Shown here: piece by piece, positions 1 through 8,140 of the stretch
Position numbering within the stretch: position 1 is the stretch's first letter
How the letters are laid out: every line of letters begins with the position of its first letter
Assembly (NCBI RefSeq): GCF_037338445.1
Contig: NZ_CP147838.1
Span: forward strand, 186,001-250,000
Direction: 5' to 3'
Origin: Salinibaculum sp. SYNS191
Lineage (GTDB): Archaea; Halobacteriota; Halobacteria; Halobacteriales; Haloarculaceae
Length of the DNA stretch: 64,000 bases
The notes under the pieces: model-generated
Databases searched by the model: none
What the model saw: the letters and a program-made list of their open reading frames with translations, nothing else
What the model was told of the DNA's origin: nothing
Program-made: the position numbers and the translations under genes

Positions 1-201
1 CGCCCCGTCGTGGACGTCGTCGTCGGCGTCGGCGGCACCCAGCACACCGTCACCGCCAGCGTCGAGGACCGCGGCCACATGGACTACCCGCTCCTGCTCG
101 GCCGTGACATCCTCGAACACTACCACGTCGACGTGACCCGGAAGGTCGACGAGGAGGGCGGCGAGCGCGAGGAAGAGGAAGAAGAGGAAGGCGAGGAATA
201 G
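1..201 (+). CDS. RimK-associated retropepsin-like ('ATP-dependent zinc protease') family protein, C-terminal fragment
   Basis: The reading frame is open from the first base, so the start lies outside the window; only about 66 residues are visible. The motif YPLLLGRDIL followed by a short beta segment matches the end of the PF05618 family, a retropepsin-like fold often encoded beside RimK-type ligases. The last 17 residues are almost all Glu/Gly/Arg, an acidic tail typical of halophile proteins. The gene ends two bases before the convergent ABC ATPase gene. The protease activity of this family is a database name rather than something visible here; family assignment is moderately sure. Confidence 0.7.
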   Translation, partial: RPVVDVVVGVGGTQHTVTASVEDRGHMDYPLLLGRDILEHYHVDVTRKVDEEGGEREEEEEEEGEE

Positions 202-202
202 G

Positions 203-904
203 CTACTCCAGCGCGGCCGTCGAACCTTCCCGCTCCAGTACCATCGAGACGTAGTACTCCTGCAGGCTGTCGTGTCCGTCGAGTTCAACCGCCGTCCGCT
301 CGCGGTCCAGCACCAGGTCGCCGTCGTGCATGACCGTGACGCGGTCGACGTACTGCTCGAACTCGGTGATGTGGTGCGTCGAGACCAGCAGCGAGTGGCC
401 GGCGGCGACGTAGGAGTTCAGGAAGGCGAGCAGGCGCTCCGTCGACACGTCGTCCAGCGCGCCCAGCGGTTCGTCCAGCAGGAGGTAGTCGGGTTCCCCC
501 AGGAGCGACAGCGCGAGGTCGAGTTTCCGCGCGAATCCGCCCGAGAGGTCCCCAGCGGGCCGGTCGAGCGCCCGCGCGAGACGGAGTTCGTCTAGCAGCG
601 TCTCCCGCCAGTCCTCCGCGACGCCCCCGACCATGCTCTCGAAGACCTCGATGTTCTCCCGGACCGTCAGCGACGGGTAGAAGTTCGGGTCCTGGAACCC
701 ACAGCCGACTGTCGCGTTCGGAATCGAGATGGTCCCCGCCGTCGGGTTCGTCAGCCCGAGCAGCATCCGGAACATCGTGGTCTTGCCGGAGCCGTTGGGG
801 CCGATGAGACAGTGGAACTGCCCCTGCTCGATGGTCAGCGAGACGTCGTCAACGGCGACGACGTCGCCGTACTCCTTCCGGACGCCGTCGACGGTGATGG
901 GCAT
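203..904 (-). CDS. ABC transporter ATP-binding protein
   Basis: This 233-residue protein has every hallmark of an ABC ATPase: Walker A GPNGSGKT (about 35-42), Q-loop Gln71, signature LSGGF (about 120-124), Walker B LLLDEP (about 141-146) and a switch His near 177. The D-loop SALD-like stretch follows Walker B. Its ATG lies directly after the stop codon of the upstream permease with no spacing, so the two are one operon and likely one ABC-2 type exporter. ATP hydrolysis in the cytoplasm would drive the permease; the substrate cannot be read from sequence. Confidence 0.93.
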   Translation of the reverse strand: MPITVDGVRKEYGDVVAVDDVSLTIEQGQFHCLIGPNGSGKTTMFRMLLGLTNPTAGTISIPNATVGCGFQDPNFYPSLTVRENIEVFESMVGGVAEDWRETLLDELRLARALDRPAGDLSGGFARKLDLALSLLGEPDYLLLDEPLGALDDVSTERLLAFLNSYVAAGHSLLVSTHHITEFEQYVDRVTVMHDGDLVLDRERTAVELDGHDSLQEYYVSMVLEREGSTAALE

Positions 905-1975
905 TCAGGAGGTCCTCCGGTAGTAGACCGCACTCAGTTTCAGCGCGAGCAGGGCCAGCCCCGCCACTGCCAGCAGGCCGGCCACCCAGTCGAGGAACAG
1001 CGAGAGGTCGAGGCCCTTCAACATCCCGCTGCGGGTGATGACCATCGCGTAGTGGGTCGGGAACAGTCGCACGAGCGTCTTCCGCAGCGCCGAGAAGTAC
1101 CCGACGGGGTAGGCGAGGCCGGAGAAACCGACGACGGCCAGCAGCAGGACGACGTTGACGAATCGGCCCATCGTCCCGAAGCGGAACACGACCATGACCG
1201 CCATAGCCAGTGCGGCGAGGACGACGAAGGTGAGCAGCAGTCCGACGAGGGCGGCCGGTGCCAGCGCGTTCGTCGCGTACCCGAGTGCTGCCGCTGCACC
1301 CTGGAAGACGAGGATCGGGACGAGCATCAACAGCGTGAAGTAGACGAGTTTCGCGCCGACGACGGCCTCCAGTGACGCCTCTGCGCGGAGGCGGTCCAGC
1401 ACCGCCGCTTCCTGGGCGAGGTTGTAGGGGACGTACGTGAACGCAAAGAGCATGAGTATCGCCATCAGGAAGACGGGGACGAGGTACTCAGAGAGCGTGT
1501 TGTCGGGGTCGAGAACCCGCCGGTCCACGCTGACGTCTGCGTTCAGCAGGCTGTCGAACTGGAAGGCCATCACGTTGCGCAGCGCCTTCGAGGGCTCCTT
1601 GTAGGGGACGATGCTCCCGTCGACGGTGTAGGTGAAGCTGGCGTTGTCGTTGTCCGCCTCGGTGATGTCGGGCGGGACGACGAGCACGGAGTAGACCGCC
1701 TCGCGCCGGAGCATCCGTGTCGCTCGCTCCTCGCTGTCGACGACGACCGGGTCGGAGAAGGCGGTGACGCTGCCTTTCACGATGGTCATGTCGTTGTCGG
1801 TGACGTTCTCGTCGCCGGGGACGACGGCCATCGGCGCGTCGCGGGGGATGACCGTCTCGAAGGCGACGCTGGTGTAGGCGAAGAAGCCGGGGAGCACGAG
1901 GAGGATAAAGAGGAGCGCGGCGACGTTGTGCTTGCTCCAGTGGAACTCCTTTTTCAGCAGCGAGCGAAGCGACAT
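905..1975 (-). CDS. ABC-2 type transporter permease with large extracytoplasmic loop
   Basis: From the ATG at 1975 the protein is 356 residues: a first membrane helix at about 15-37, a roughly 150-residue extracytoplasmic region rich in Asp and Val, then about five membrane helices at the C-terminus. This topology is that of ABC-2 permeases of the exporter type. An open frame continues upstream to a TTG at 2017, but the ATG is preferred because it is followed by the usual cytoplasmic leader MSLRSLLKKEF and preceded by a purine-rich GAGGGGAG. A TATA-like ATATATT lies near 2033-2040, giving a short leader. It is the first gene of the operon with the ATPase. Confidence 0.88.
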   Translation of the reverse strand: MSLRSLLKKEFHWSKHNVAALLFILLVLPGFFAYTSVAFETVIPRDAPMAVVPGDENVTDNDMTIVKGSVTAFSDPVVVDSEERATRMLRREAVYSVLVVPPDITEADNDNASFTYTVDGSIVPYKEPSKALRNVMAFQFDSLLNADVSVDRRVLDPDNTLSEYLVPVFLMAILMLFAFTYVPYNLAQEAAVLDRLRAEASLEAVVGAKLVYFTLLMLVPILVFQGAAAALGYATNALAPAALVGLLLTFVVLAALAMAVMVVFRFGTMGRFVNVVLLLAVVGFSGLAYPVGYFSALRKTLVRLFPTHYAMVITRSGMLKGLDLSLFLDWVAGLLAVAGLALLALKLSAVYYRRTS

Positions 1976-2026
1976 CCTACATCTCCCCTCGGCGCTCGTG
2001 CCGGTACACAGAGGCAAGAATCAGTA

Positions 2027-2104
2027 CGGCGTCAATATATCTTTGGATGGGGTCCGACAGGCAGGAATCCGGCGTCAATAACGAGACTTTGGATGGGGTC
2101 CGAC
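2027..2104. repeat. Direct repeat overlapping the promoter of the ABC operon
   Basis: Two copies of a block that starts CGGCGTCAATA and ends CTTTGGATGGGGTCCGAC lie at about 2027-2058 and 2070-2104, with a period of 43-46 bases. The first copy contains the TATA-like box of the minus-strand ABC operon. The repeat could be a pair of regulator sites or a local duplication. Confidence 0.7.
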
Positions 2105-2168
2105 CGGCGGCCCGGCCGCGACAGGCGCAGAGAGAAATCCTTTTGCGTGGTTCGCCAGAAGTGCGGGT

Positions 2169-2471
2169 ATGGACTGGCCCCACGACCCGGACGGCGAGGA
2201 AGGCAGCGAGGGACGGCGCAAGTACGGCCACGCCGTCCTCGCGAAGAAGGTGGACGAGGAGGAGGACTTCCCCTTCACCGCCGGCGAGTACGTCGAACAG
2301 TACGGCGACCACCCCGTTCGCATCGACTACGAGACTGTCGTCAGCGTCGCCGACATCTTCGCGGACATCGACGACGACACCGAGTTCGAGACGTTCCCCG
2401 AGTTCCACAAGCGCGTCGGCAAGCAGATGCGCGAGGACGGCTACTGGCCCTACCGGCTCGAACACGCCTGA
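2169..2471 (+). CDS. Conserved small haloarchaeal protein (DUF5785-like)
   Basis: A 100-residue, soluble, strongly acidic protein that opens MDWPHDPDGEEGSEG. No signal peptide, membrane helix or metal motif is visible. The sequence resembles a small protein family found throughout haloarchaea that I recall as DUF5785, but I cannot confirm the number here. An AT-rich box (ATCCTTTT) lies about 26 bases before the ATG, which suits a leaderless transcript and supports this start. The function is unknown. Confidence 0.75.
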   Translation: MDWPHDPDGEEGSEGRRKYGHAVLAKKVDEEEDFPFTAGEYVEQYGDHPVRIDYETVVSVADIFADIDDDTEFETFPEFHKRVGKQMREDGYWPYRLEHA

Positions 2472-2520
2472 CTGGCCGGTGGAGGCGGCCGTGGGCCGGG
2501 CGCGCGGGAGGCACCGATCC

Positions 2521-2546
2521 GTGGTTTGTGACCACACAACATACTT
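2521..2546 (+). promoter_or_regulatory. Promoter or operator element shared with the one at 25017
   Basis: The block GTGGTTTGTGAC, five variable bases, then AACATACTT stands just upstream of the wHTH gene. GTGGT and ACCAC form an inverted repeat around TTGTG. CATACTT is 25-30 bases before the ATG at 2572, where a TATA box for a leaderless transcript would be. The same block with identical spacing occurs at 25017-25042. Confidence 0.55.
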
Positions 2547-2571
2547 GTAGGGGGATGTAGTTGGTTCAGAT

Positions 2572-2883
2572 ATGGCAACTGATTCACAGAGCCGCGCAGT
2601 CCCGGCGGTCGGACTGCCACCGGAGGTGATAGAGGACATCCTCTCGGCCCCGCGCCGCCGGCGCATGCTGGAGGTCCTGGCCGAGAGTGAGGGGTGCATG
2701 GTGGTCGACGACATCGCCGCCGCCGTCGAGGCGGACGACTCGGACCCGCGGGAGCGCCTCAAAGCCGAGATTTACGACGAACACCTGCCGAAACTGACTG
2801 CGACCGGGGTCGTCGACTACGACTCGATGCGGGGGTGTGTCAGTCTCACGTCGCCGGCCATCGTCGACCACATCGAGGGGTGA
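2572..2883 (+). CDS. Winged-helix protein, DUF7344-type transcriptional regulator
   Basis: This 103-residue protein carries a single winged-helix domain: a helix around RRRRMLEVLAE, a helix-turn-helix around VVDDIAAAVEA, and a wing with DYDSMRGCVSLT. The pattern 'HLPKLTATGVVDYD' is the hallmark of the haloarchaeal DUF7344 wHTH family. It presumably binds DNA, with unknown targets. A paralogue lies at 13652-14038. The strong upstream element at 2521 suggests its own regulated leaderless promoter. Confidence 0.8.
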   Translation: MATDSQSRAVPAVGLPPEVIEDILSAPRRRRMLEVLAESEGCMVVDDIAAAVEADDSDPRERLKAEIYDEHLPKLTATGVVDYDSMRGCVSLTSPAIVDHIEG

Positions 2884-2928
2884 GCGTATCCAAAGACAGA
2901 AATCGGTGCGCTCCAAACGGGCGGTATC

Positions 2929-3690
2929 GTGACGAACACGCAGGTCACGCACATCCAGATAGACAACTACGGCCCGTGGACGGTGACGCCGGAGCCGCGC
3001 CGCGAGGTCGACCTTCAGACGCTGCAGTCCCGCCTGTTCGCGGACCTCTCGCAACTGTTCGGCAACCGCGACGCCTACGTCTTCTTCTCGCGGTTCGACA
3101 ACATGATAGCCGTCTCGAACGGCGTCGACATGGACGACCACGCGCTCGTCCAGGAGTCGGTGGGCAACCGGTACCCGGTGACGATGAGCCTCAGCGTCGC
3201 CACCGGCCGCGACCCCGTCTCCGCGCTGGGAACCGCGACCGAGCAACTCCAGGAGGCCGGCAGCGCACAGGACCAGCACCGCCGCGAGATTCTCCGGGGG
3301 CGGGCCATCGACGAGCAGTTCCGCACGGCCGAGGACGTCCAGATCGCCCACTTCGACGTCAACGACGCCACCGGGAAGTACACCGACGAACTCAACGAGT
3401 TCGACACGTTCATCCACATCGAGCAGGGCTACGCCGAACTCATGCGGTACATGCGACAGGCCCACGACTCGCTGTCCTTCTTCGTCGGTGGCGACAACGT
3501 CATCGCCGTCTGCCCCGACCTGGACGCACCGGCCTACCGGGACGCCATCGACCACGTCCGGTCGGCCGTCGACGTCGACCTGAAGGTCGGCGTCGGGCGC
3601 GGCGAGACGGCGAGCGATGCCGGCATGGACGCAAAGCACGCACTGGAACAGTGTCGGGTCGACGGAACGGACATCGAGATGGCGTTCTGA
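2929..3690 (+). CDS. gch3: GTP cyclohydrolase III (GTP cyclohydrolase IIa)
   Basis: This 253-residue protein matches archaeal GTP cyclohydrolase III along its length. It starts with the beta strand THIQIDNYGPWTVTPEPRRE, followed by the RLFADLSQLFGNRDAYVFFSRFDN block and the GVGRGETASDAG block near the C-terminus that resembles nucleotide-cyclase folds. The enzyme opens the imidazole ring of GTP to give a formamidopyrimidine phosphate, the first step of archaeal flavin and F420 synthesis. The start codon is GTG at 2929. It needs F420/flavin pathway partners that are not nearby; the F420-dependent enzyme at 27639 is a potential downstream user. Confidence 0.92.
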   Translation: MTNTQVTHIQIDNYGPWTVTPEPRREVDLQTLQSRLFADLSQLFGNRDAYVFFSRFDNMIAVSNGVDMDDHALVQESVGNRYPVTMSLSVATGRDPVSALGTATEQLQEAGSAQDQHRREILRGRAIDEQFRTAEDVQIAHFDVNDATGKYTDELNEFDTFIHIEQGYAELMRYMRQAHDSLSFFVGGDNVIAVCPDLDAPAYRDAIDHVRSAVDVDLKVGVGRGETASDAGMDAKHALEQCRVDGTDIEMAF

Positions 3691-3786
3691 GACGGGGCGA
3701 ACGCATCCAACCTAGGCAGTACGGGATATTCGGGTTTAAGCGTACTGGAGGTACCTTTTTGCCGATTGTGTGGCAACAACTCGCAC

Positions 3787-4353
3787 ATGAACTCGGAAGT
3801 CTCAGTGCGGGAGTTAGTCAACCGCGAATACGTCGGCGTCAGTGAGTCGGACGACCTCATCGAAACGGTCGAAGTACTCCTGCGTGAGGACGCGGACACC
3901 GCCGTCGTGCTGCGCGGCAGCGAACCCGTCGGCGTCGTCACCGAGCGCGACGTCCTCGAACTGCTCGTCGACGGCCCCGCGCCCGGGGATGCGACGGTCG
4001 CCGACGCCATGACCGAGAGTATCCCGACGGTCTCGCCCGAGGAACGACTCGACGAAGCGGCCGACAGGATGTCCGCGCGGTCTGCGCGGCGACTCGTCGT
4101 CATGGACCGCGGCGAGGCGCTGGGCGTCCTGACCGAACACGACCTCCTCGGCGCGCGGGTCCACGAGCGGAGCCGCGAGGCACCGGTCGAGACGGCCGCC
4201 CCTGCCCAGGGAACCGGCTCTGCCCTGGCAGCCGAAGAGGAGCCACAGGACAGCTACGAGGACCAGAGCATCTGCGAGGTCTGTGGGACGTTCGCCAGCG
4301 ACCTGACGTCGTTCAACGGGCAGCTGGTCTGTCCGGACTGCCGGGACATCTAG
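3787..4353 (+). CDS. CBS-domain pair protein with C-terminal zinc ribbon
   Basis: From the ATG at 3787 the protein has 188 residues. Two CBS motifs are visible, the first ending in VGVVTERDVLELL and the second in LGVLTEHDLLG, followed by an Ala/Glu-rich linker and a C-terminal CxxC...CxxC zinc ribbon (ICEVCG and LVCPDCRD). CBS pairs usually bind adenine nucleotides and sense energy state; the ribbon suggests protein or nucleic-acid contact. A longer frame from TTG at 3766 exists, but ATG is preferred. An AT-rich GTACCTTTTT stretch about 30 bases upstream fits a TATA region. Confidence 0.88.
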   Translation: MNSEVSVRELVNREYVGVSESDDLIETVEVLLREDADTAVVLRGSEPVGVVTERDVLELLVDGPAPGDATVADAMTESIPTVSPEERLDEAADRMSARSARRLVVMDRGEALGVLTEHDLLGARVHERSREAPVETAAPAQGTGSALAAEEEPQDSYEDQSICEVCGTFASDLTSFNGQLVCPDCRDI

Positions 4354-4399
4354 CGCGGAAAACGCTTTCCCGCGTGACCACCTGGATACGGGTACCCGA

Positions 4400-4888
4400 A
4401 TGGAGAGTATCGACATTCGAGTGGCGAACCTCGGGGACGCGGATACGCTCGTCGACCAGTGGGTCGCACTCGCCGCCGGCCAGCGCGAGCACGGGTCGCA
4501 CATCTTCGCCGAGGCGAACCGGACGCGGATTCGCGAGACCGTCGTGCGCCACGCCGTCAGCGACAGGGCGCTGGTCGCGGAGACCACCGACATCGTGGGA
4601 TTCGTCATGTTCACTATCGAGAGCGGCACCTACGAACAGGACGTCGAGCGCGGCATCGTCGAGAACCTCTACGTCGACTCCGACTACCGGAACAGGGGTC
4701 TCGGCTCCCGGCTGCTGACGGAAGCGGAGCGCCGGCTCGCCCAGCGCGGCGTCGACAGCGTCTCGCTGGAGGTGATGGCCGACAACGAGCACGCCCGTCG
4801 GTTCTACCGGAATCACGGCTACACCCCCCACCGCGTCCAGGTCGAGAAGCCAGTCGAAAGCGATACGCACTCAAAGGGGGACGAATAA
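4400..4888 (+). CDS. GNAT-family N-acetyltransferase
   Basis: A 162-residue GNAT protein. The acetyl-CoA binding motif A is clear in VDSDYRNRGLGSRLLTEAE (Q/RxxGxG/A form), followed by motif B with DNEHARRFYRNHGY. It transfers an acetyl group to an unidentified amine. The preceding region ends with the CBS gene 46 bases upstream, and the tRNA-Thr gene follows 11 bases after the stop. Confidence 0.88.
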   Translation: MESIDIRVANLGDADTLVDQWVALAAGQREHGSHIFAEANRTRIRETVVRHAVSDRALVAETTDIVGFVMFTIESGTYEQDVERGIVENLYVDSDYRNRGLGSRLLTEAERRLAQRGVDSVSLEVMADNEHARRFYRNHGYTPHRVQVEKPVESDTHSKGDE

Positions 4889-4899
4889 CAGTCGGGTGC

Positions 4900-4973
4900 G
4901 CCAGGGGAGCTTGGGTGGTTCAAGCACCCGACTTGTAATCGGGAGTTCGAGGGTTCAAATCCCTCCCCTGGCT
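4900..4973 (+). tRNA. tRNA-Thr (anticodon TGT)
   Basis: A full cloverleaf folds: acceptor GCCAGGG with CCCTGGC, D-stem GCTT/AAGC, anticodon stem CCCGA/TCGGG with loop CTTGTAA (anticodon TGT), T-stem GAGGG/CCCTC with loop TTCAAAT, and discriminator T73, which is usual for archaeal tRNA-Thr. Position 8 reads G rather than T, which is unusual. CCA is not encoded. A lower-GC island starts right after it. Confidence 0.95.
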
Positions 4974-5739
4974 TGCAGCTAAATGTTCAAAGCCACCTCT
5001 TAAGCGGCACTTCAGATTCTTCAGGCTTCGACATCGAGAACGTCGACGAGGACCCCCCATCGCACATCCAGGGGGTCGTCGCATGACCGCCGGACGGGAC
5101 CCGCTCCCAGCATGTCGCGTGACGACGACAATCACGACGACTGGCGAGCGGCGACCGACGTCGACGCTTGCGGCGACGATGACGGGTCCGCCGACAGACC
5201 CGGCGATGACCGTTCCGGAGACAGTCGCCTCTCAGAATGCAGAGCAGTCTCGCTCTTCGTGCGAGATGTCGAGGTCGATGCGCTGTCACCGGGGACCAGC
5301 ACTGGCGTCAGCGTCCGGTGAATCGCCTCGGGGTCAAGCCCCGGGGCATTCGCCTCGACCACCTGTAAAATACGCAGCAGCCTGGGTCCCGGCAGCGAGT
5401 TCGTCAAACGAGGCGTCGTCGCACGTCCGACAGTCCAGCGGGTAGTCGACGTCCGCGTAGACCGTTCCACAGCCCGTACACACGAAGAACCGGAGGCCAA
5501 GCACAACCGACGAATAGGGACACGAGGTCAAAATCACATCGAACCGCGACGCTGAACTCGCTCGCGGTGTGCAGCACGTCCTTACTGACAAGAGATTGGA
5601 TAGGTGGTGAAGGTACGGCTACATACTGCGCACCCACCGCGAAGAAACCGGCTCAATAAGATAGCGTCACAGGGGGAGAATGACACGCCAGAAGCGCACT
5701 CCCTGAATCAGTTCAGGCCGTCTGTTGGTTGAACATATC
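4974..5739. other. Decayed intergenic region downstream of tRNA-Thr
   Basis: No long convincing gene lies here. One short frame at about 5008-5085 (plus strand) reads like the C-terminal end of a protein (SDSSGFDIENVDEDPP and so on) with no start. A possible zinc-ribbon gene lies at 5334-5504. The far end (5713-5739) is the displaced last part of the membrane-protein gene interrupted by the insertion sequence. The position directly after a tRNA suggests old integration and decay. Confidence 0.5.
5334..5504 (-). CDS. Possible small zinc-ribbon protein
   Basis: From a GTG at 5504 a 56-residue frame carries two CxxC pairs, FVCTGCGTVYADVDYPLDC and CRTCDD, which is a full rubredoxin/zinc-ribbon metal site. 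The frame is open further up to 5591, so the start is not certain. No clear promoter is seen. It lies in decayed DNA, and may be a remnant of a larger gene. I do not recognise a named family. Confidence 0.4.
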   Translation of the reverse strand: MLGLRFFVCTGCGTVYADVDYPLDCRTCDDASFDELAAGTQAAAYFTGGRGECPGA

Positions 5740-6665
5740 GGCTCTGTAGTTTCGCTAGACGAGAGCGCCGCGACTACGTTATCGCTGTAGAAAGCGAAGA
5801 GGCAGAGTGTTGTGGTATCGGAATTCCGCCTCTTCACTCGTGTTACGGTCGCGAAGGCTAAATCTGTTGTCGCTAACCCGGACGAACCCGCCGACCCCGA
5901 AGGGGGTGGCGGGTTCGCCGAATGGGCGATGCTCACGCTGCATGCACTCCGCATCGAGCTGGGCAAATCCTACCGCATCACCGTGGATTTACTCAGCGAG
6001 ATGCCCGGCGTCCTCGACGAGATCGGCCTCAGGCGGCTGCCTCATTACACCGTTCTCCGCACGTGGTTTGCAAGGATTCCAACTGCGACCTGGCGTGCGT
6101 TTCTCGGCTCCTCAGCCGAGAAACGCACCGGCCACGCCGCCATCGATTCGACCGGCTTCGACCGCGACCAACCCAGCCGCCACTACGCCAACCGCACGCA
6201 CTACCGCGTCCGAGCGCTGAAAGTCACTGCTCTCGTGGATGTCGAAACGCTATACATCACCGACATCCACTCGACCACCTCGAAGAAGCATGATGCGAAG
6301 ATCGGCCCGCAGGTCGCCCGACGGAACGCGGGCGACCTGCGGAGCCTCGCCGCCGACCGAGGCTACGACGCGAAAGCCTTCCGCGACGAACTCCGCGAGA
6401 ACGGCATCAGACCGCTGATCAAGCACAGGATCATGAATCCGCTCGATCACGCCCATAACGCCCGTATGGACCGTGATCGGTATCATCAGCGCTCCATGTC
6501 AGAAACCGTCTTCTCCTCAATCAAGCGCACGCTCGGCGCTGCCGTGCGTGCGCGAAGCTGGTGGCTGGAGTTCCGTGAAATGCTGCTCAAAGCCACCGTC
6601 TACAACCTTCGCCGGAGCGTGAGATATCCATGAAATCAACCGCCGTGTACCGAAACTACAGAGCC
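5740..6665 (+). mobile_element. Complete IS5-family-type insertion sequence, 926 bp
   Basis: The two ends are perfect 15-base inverted repeats, GGCTCTGTAGTTTCG at 5740-5754 and its complement at 6651-6665, with similarity running on for about six more bases. Both sides are flanked by the same eight bases AACATATC (5732-5739 and 6666-6673), a perfect target duplication. Eight-base duplications are known for the ISH1-like group of the IS5 family. One transposase gene fills it. Intact ends and an unmutated transposase frame suggest a fairly recent insertion. Confidence 0.95.
5812..6633 (+). CDS. IS5-family-like DDE transposase
   Basis: The 273-residue protein has a DDE catalytic triad at Asp112 (IDSTGFD), Asp182 (ADRGYD) and Glu231 (SETVFS), with a final arginine/tryptophan-rich RARSWWLEFREM block typical of halophile IS5 transposases. 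It cuts and joins the element's own ends. The start is a GTG at 5812, 72 bases inside the left end; the stop is 32 bases from the right end. The frame shows no stops or frameshifts, so the enzyme may be active. A different transposase remnant lies at 62420-62657. Confidence 0.93.
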   Translation: MVSEFRLFTRVTVAKAKSVVANPDEPADPEGGGGFAEWAMLTLHALRIELGKSYRITVDLLSEMPGVLDEIGLRRLPHYTVLRTWFARIPTATWRAFLGSSAEKRTGHAAIDSTGFDRDQPSRHYANRTHYRVRALKVTALVDVETLYITDIHSTTSKKHDAKIGPQVARRNAGDLRSLAADRGYDAKAFRDELRENGIRPLIKHRIMNPLDHAHNARMDRDRYHQRSMSETVFSSIKRTLGAAVRARSWWLEFREMLLKATVYNLRRSVRYP

Positions 6666-7579
6666 AACATATCGTATAGGAACACCGAGAGACCCGAGAG
6701 GCCGAGGAGAACAGCAGCGCCGGGAACCTCGAACCGTTCGATCAACAGAGACCATCGAATTAGTCCCACGAGGTTGAGCACTGCTGGCAGAACGAAGATG
6801 GATGCGCCTGCGAGAAGGACGAGCGTCCAGCGGGTCTCAGACCGCCGGTAACTGCGTAGTCCAAAGACAGCGAGCCCGAGCCCACCAATCACGAGCACTG
6901 AGTTGCTGAGTACGAGTCCCAACCCACCGAGTCCGCCCGGTCCGATGATACTGACCTCGTAGACGGTGCCGTTTTTGAAAAGATAATAAAATCCTCCCCC
7001 GGTCATCCTTTCCATCTCGGGCCCACGGGGGGCATAACTATCTCCGATAGCGGCGTCAAACTCTTTTGGCAACTTTCGGGTGATTCTCAATTGGTTATCC
7101 GGAGTATCGAGAACCGCCAAAATGTACGCTTTCCCCCGCGGGGACAGGGTCTCGAATTCCAGCGCAATCGGGTCCATGCTGTCGAATGTCAGCGCAGCAC
7201 CGCAGTTCTGAACGCTAACAGTCCAGTTGCCACTTGACATTGATTCAGAGGTCTGAGTTGCGGACTCAGCTATCGTGTCGGAGACTTGCAAACAAAGATT
7301 CTCCTCTTCATATCGCACGAAGTGCCAACCCTTAGAACTGAAATCGTCAGGGGGTTGAGTGACGGCGACACGATCTCCCTCGGAGCTATTCTGGAGGAGA
7401 TGCTGTGCGTTCGTGGAGAGTTCGTCGTAGCTATAAATTGGCTTGTCGGTCTGCTGGATGGAATACGTGTCCCCTGCCCGCGAGTGAGGATATCCAGTGA
7501 CCCCCATCACAACGAGACTCACCGCAACCAGTACCAAGCAGAGTGCTGGAAGGCGTCTTCGTGAAGGGACAGATACCAT
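6656..7579 (-). CDS. Predicted exported membrane protein with C-terminal helices, 3' end rewritten by the insertion sequence
   Basis: A 307-residue protein of unknown function: a signal-type helix at about 9-30 after a basic start, an exported domain of about 190 residues with N-glycosylation-like NxS/T sites and two Cys, then three to four membrane helices beginning with the Gly-rich GPGGLGGLGLV. The stop codon lies inside the insertion sequence end: the last residues LAL are read from the inverted repeat. On the other side of the element the old reading continues FNQQTA and stops at 5713-5715, so only six residues were replaced by three. The gene may still work. No family recognised with confidence. 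Confidence 0.75.
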   Translation of the reverse strand: MVSVPSRRRLPALCLVLVAVSLVVMGVTGYPHSRAGDTYSIQQTDKPIYSYDELSTNAQHLLQNSSEGDRVAVTQPPDDFSSKGWHFVRYEEENLCLQVSDTIAESATQTSESMSSGNWTVSVQNCGAALTFDSMDPIALEFETLSPRGKAYILAVLDTPDNQLRITRKLPKEFDAAIGDSYAPRGPEMERMTGGGFYYLFKNGTVYEVSIIGPGGLGGLGLVLSNSVLVIGGLGLAVFGLRSYRRSETRWTLVLLAGASIFVLPAVLNLVGLIRWSLLIERFEVPGAAVLLGLSGLSVFLYDMLAL

Positions 7580-7752
7580 ATTTGTCGTGTCTGACAGTAC
7601 TCAAAGTGTCTTGTGGTACTACCTATCTGAAGCGGGGTATCGGTCAAGCAGTCACTGACAGATATAGAGTAGTTTGGGTAGGCACACCTGGCTACACGGC
7701 ACAACACTCTCCGAGAGAAGACACTTATTCTCGTAGCAACACATGTAGAACG

Positions 7753-8001
7753 ATGGCGGAAACGCTCACAGTCCTCTCTCAGCGGGATGAAGCATTCTGG
7801 ATCGGCTTGGCTCTGTTCGTTCTTGGGTTGATTACTCCTGACACCCTTCTGCTTGGCGGAGTCGGGCTCGCAAGAACGCTGATTTTCATTGGTGGAGGAA
7901 TCCTCCTAACCCGGCTCTTTGTCGGTATGTTTCGAATCCTCAAAACGACGGTACAGGCGGGAGTGATCGGCTATCGCCAGGGCAAGCGCATGGATAAATA
8001 G
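7753..8001 (+). CDS. Small membrane protein, 82 residues
   Basis: From the ATG at 7753 the product has two predicted membrane helices, about 15-35 (FWIGLALFVLGLITPDTLL) and 38-58 (GLARTLIFIGGGILLTRLF), and a basic C-terminal tail GYRQGKRMDK. The frame is open further upstream but the ATG is followed at once by a plausible N-terminus and lies near an AT-rich stretch. No family recognised. It belongs to the lower-GC island. Confidence 0.6.
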   Translation: MAETLTVLSQRDEAFWIGLALFVLGLITPDTLLLGGVGLARTLIFIGGGILLTRLFVGMFRILKTTVQAGVIGYRQGKRMDK

Positions 8002-8140
8002 AATCTCTGTGCCCTGTTTAGACGCAGAATGCGGGTCGCATTGTCTCACGTACTGCTGTGAATCAGGTGGTCAATTTCTCTGTGAGGGACGGCCTTTATC
8101 TCACAAAATACATTGTCACCGAGGCGACATAGACACGCAT

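Noticed and set aside
5112-5321. Acidic 69-codon frame MSRDDDNHDD after tRNA-Thr
   Set aside because: Opposite frames are equally open, no promoter or motif is seen and the area is decayed.
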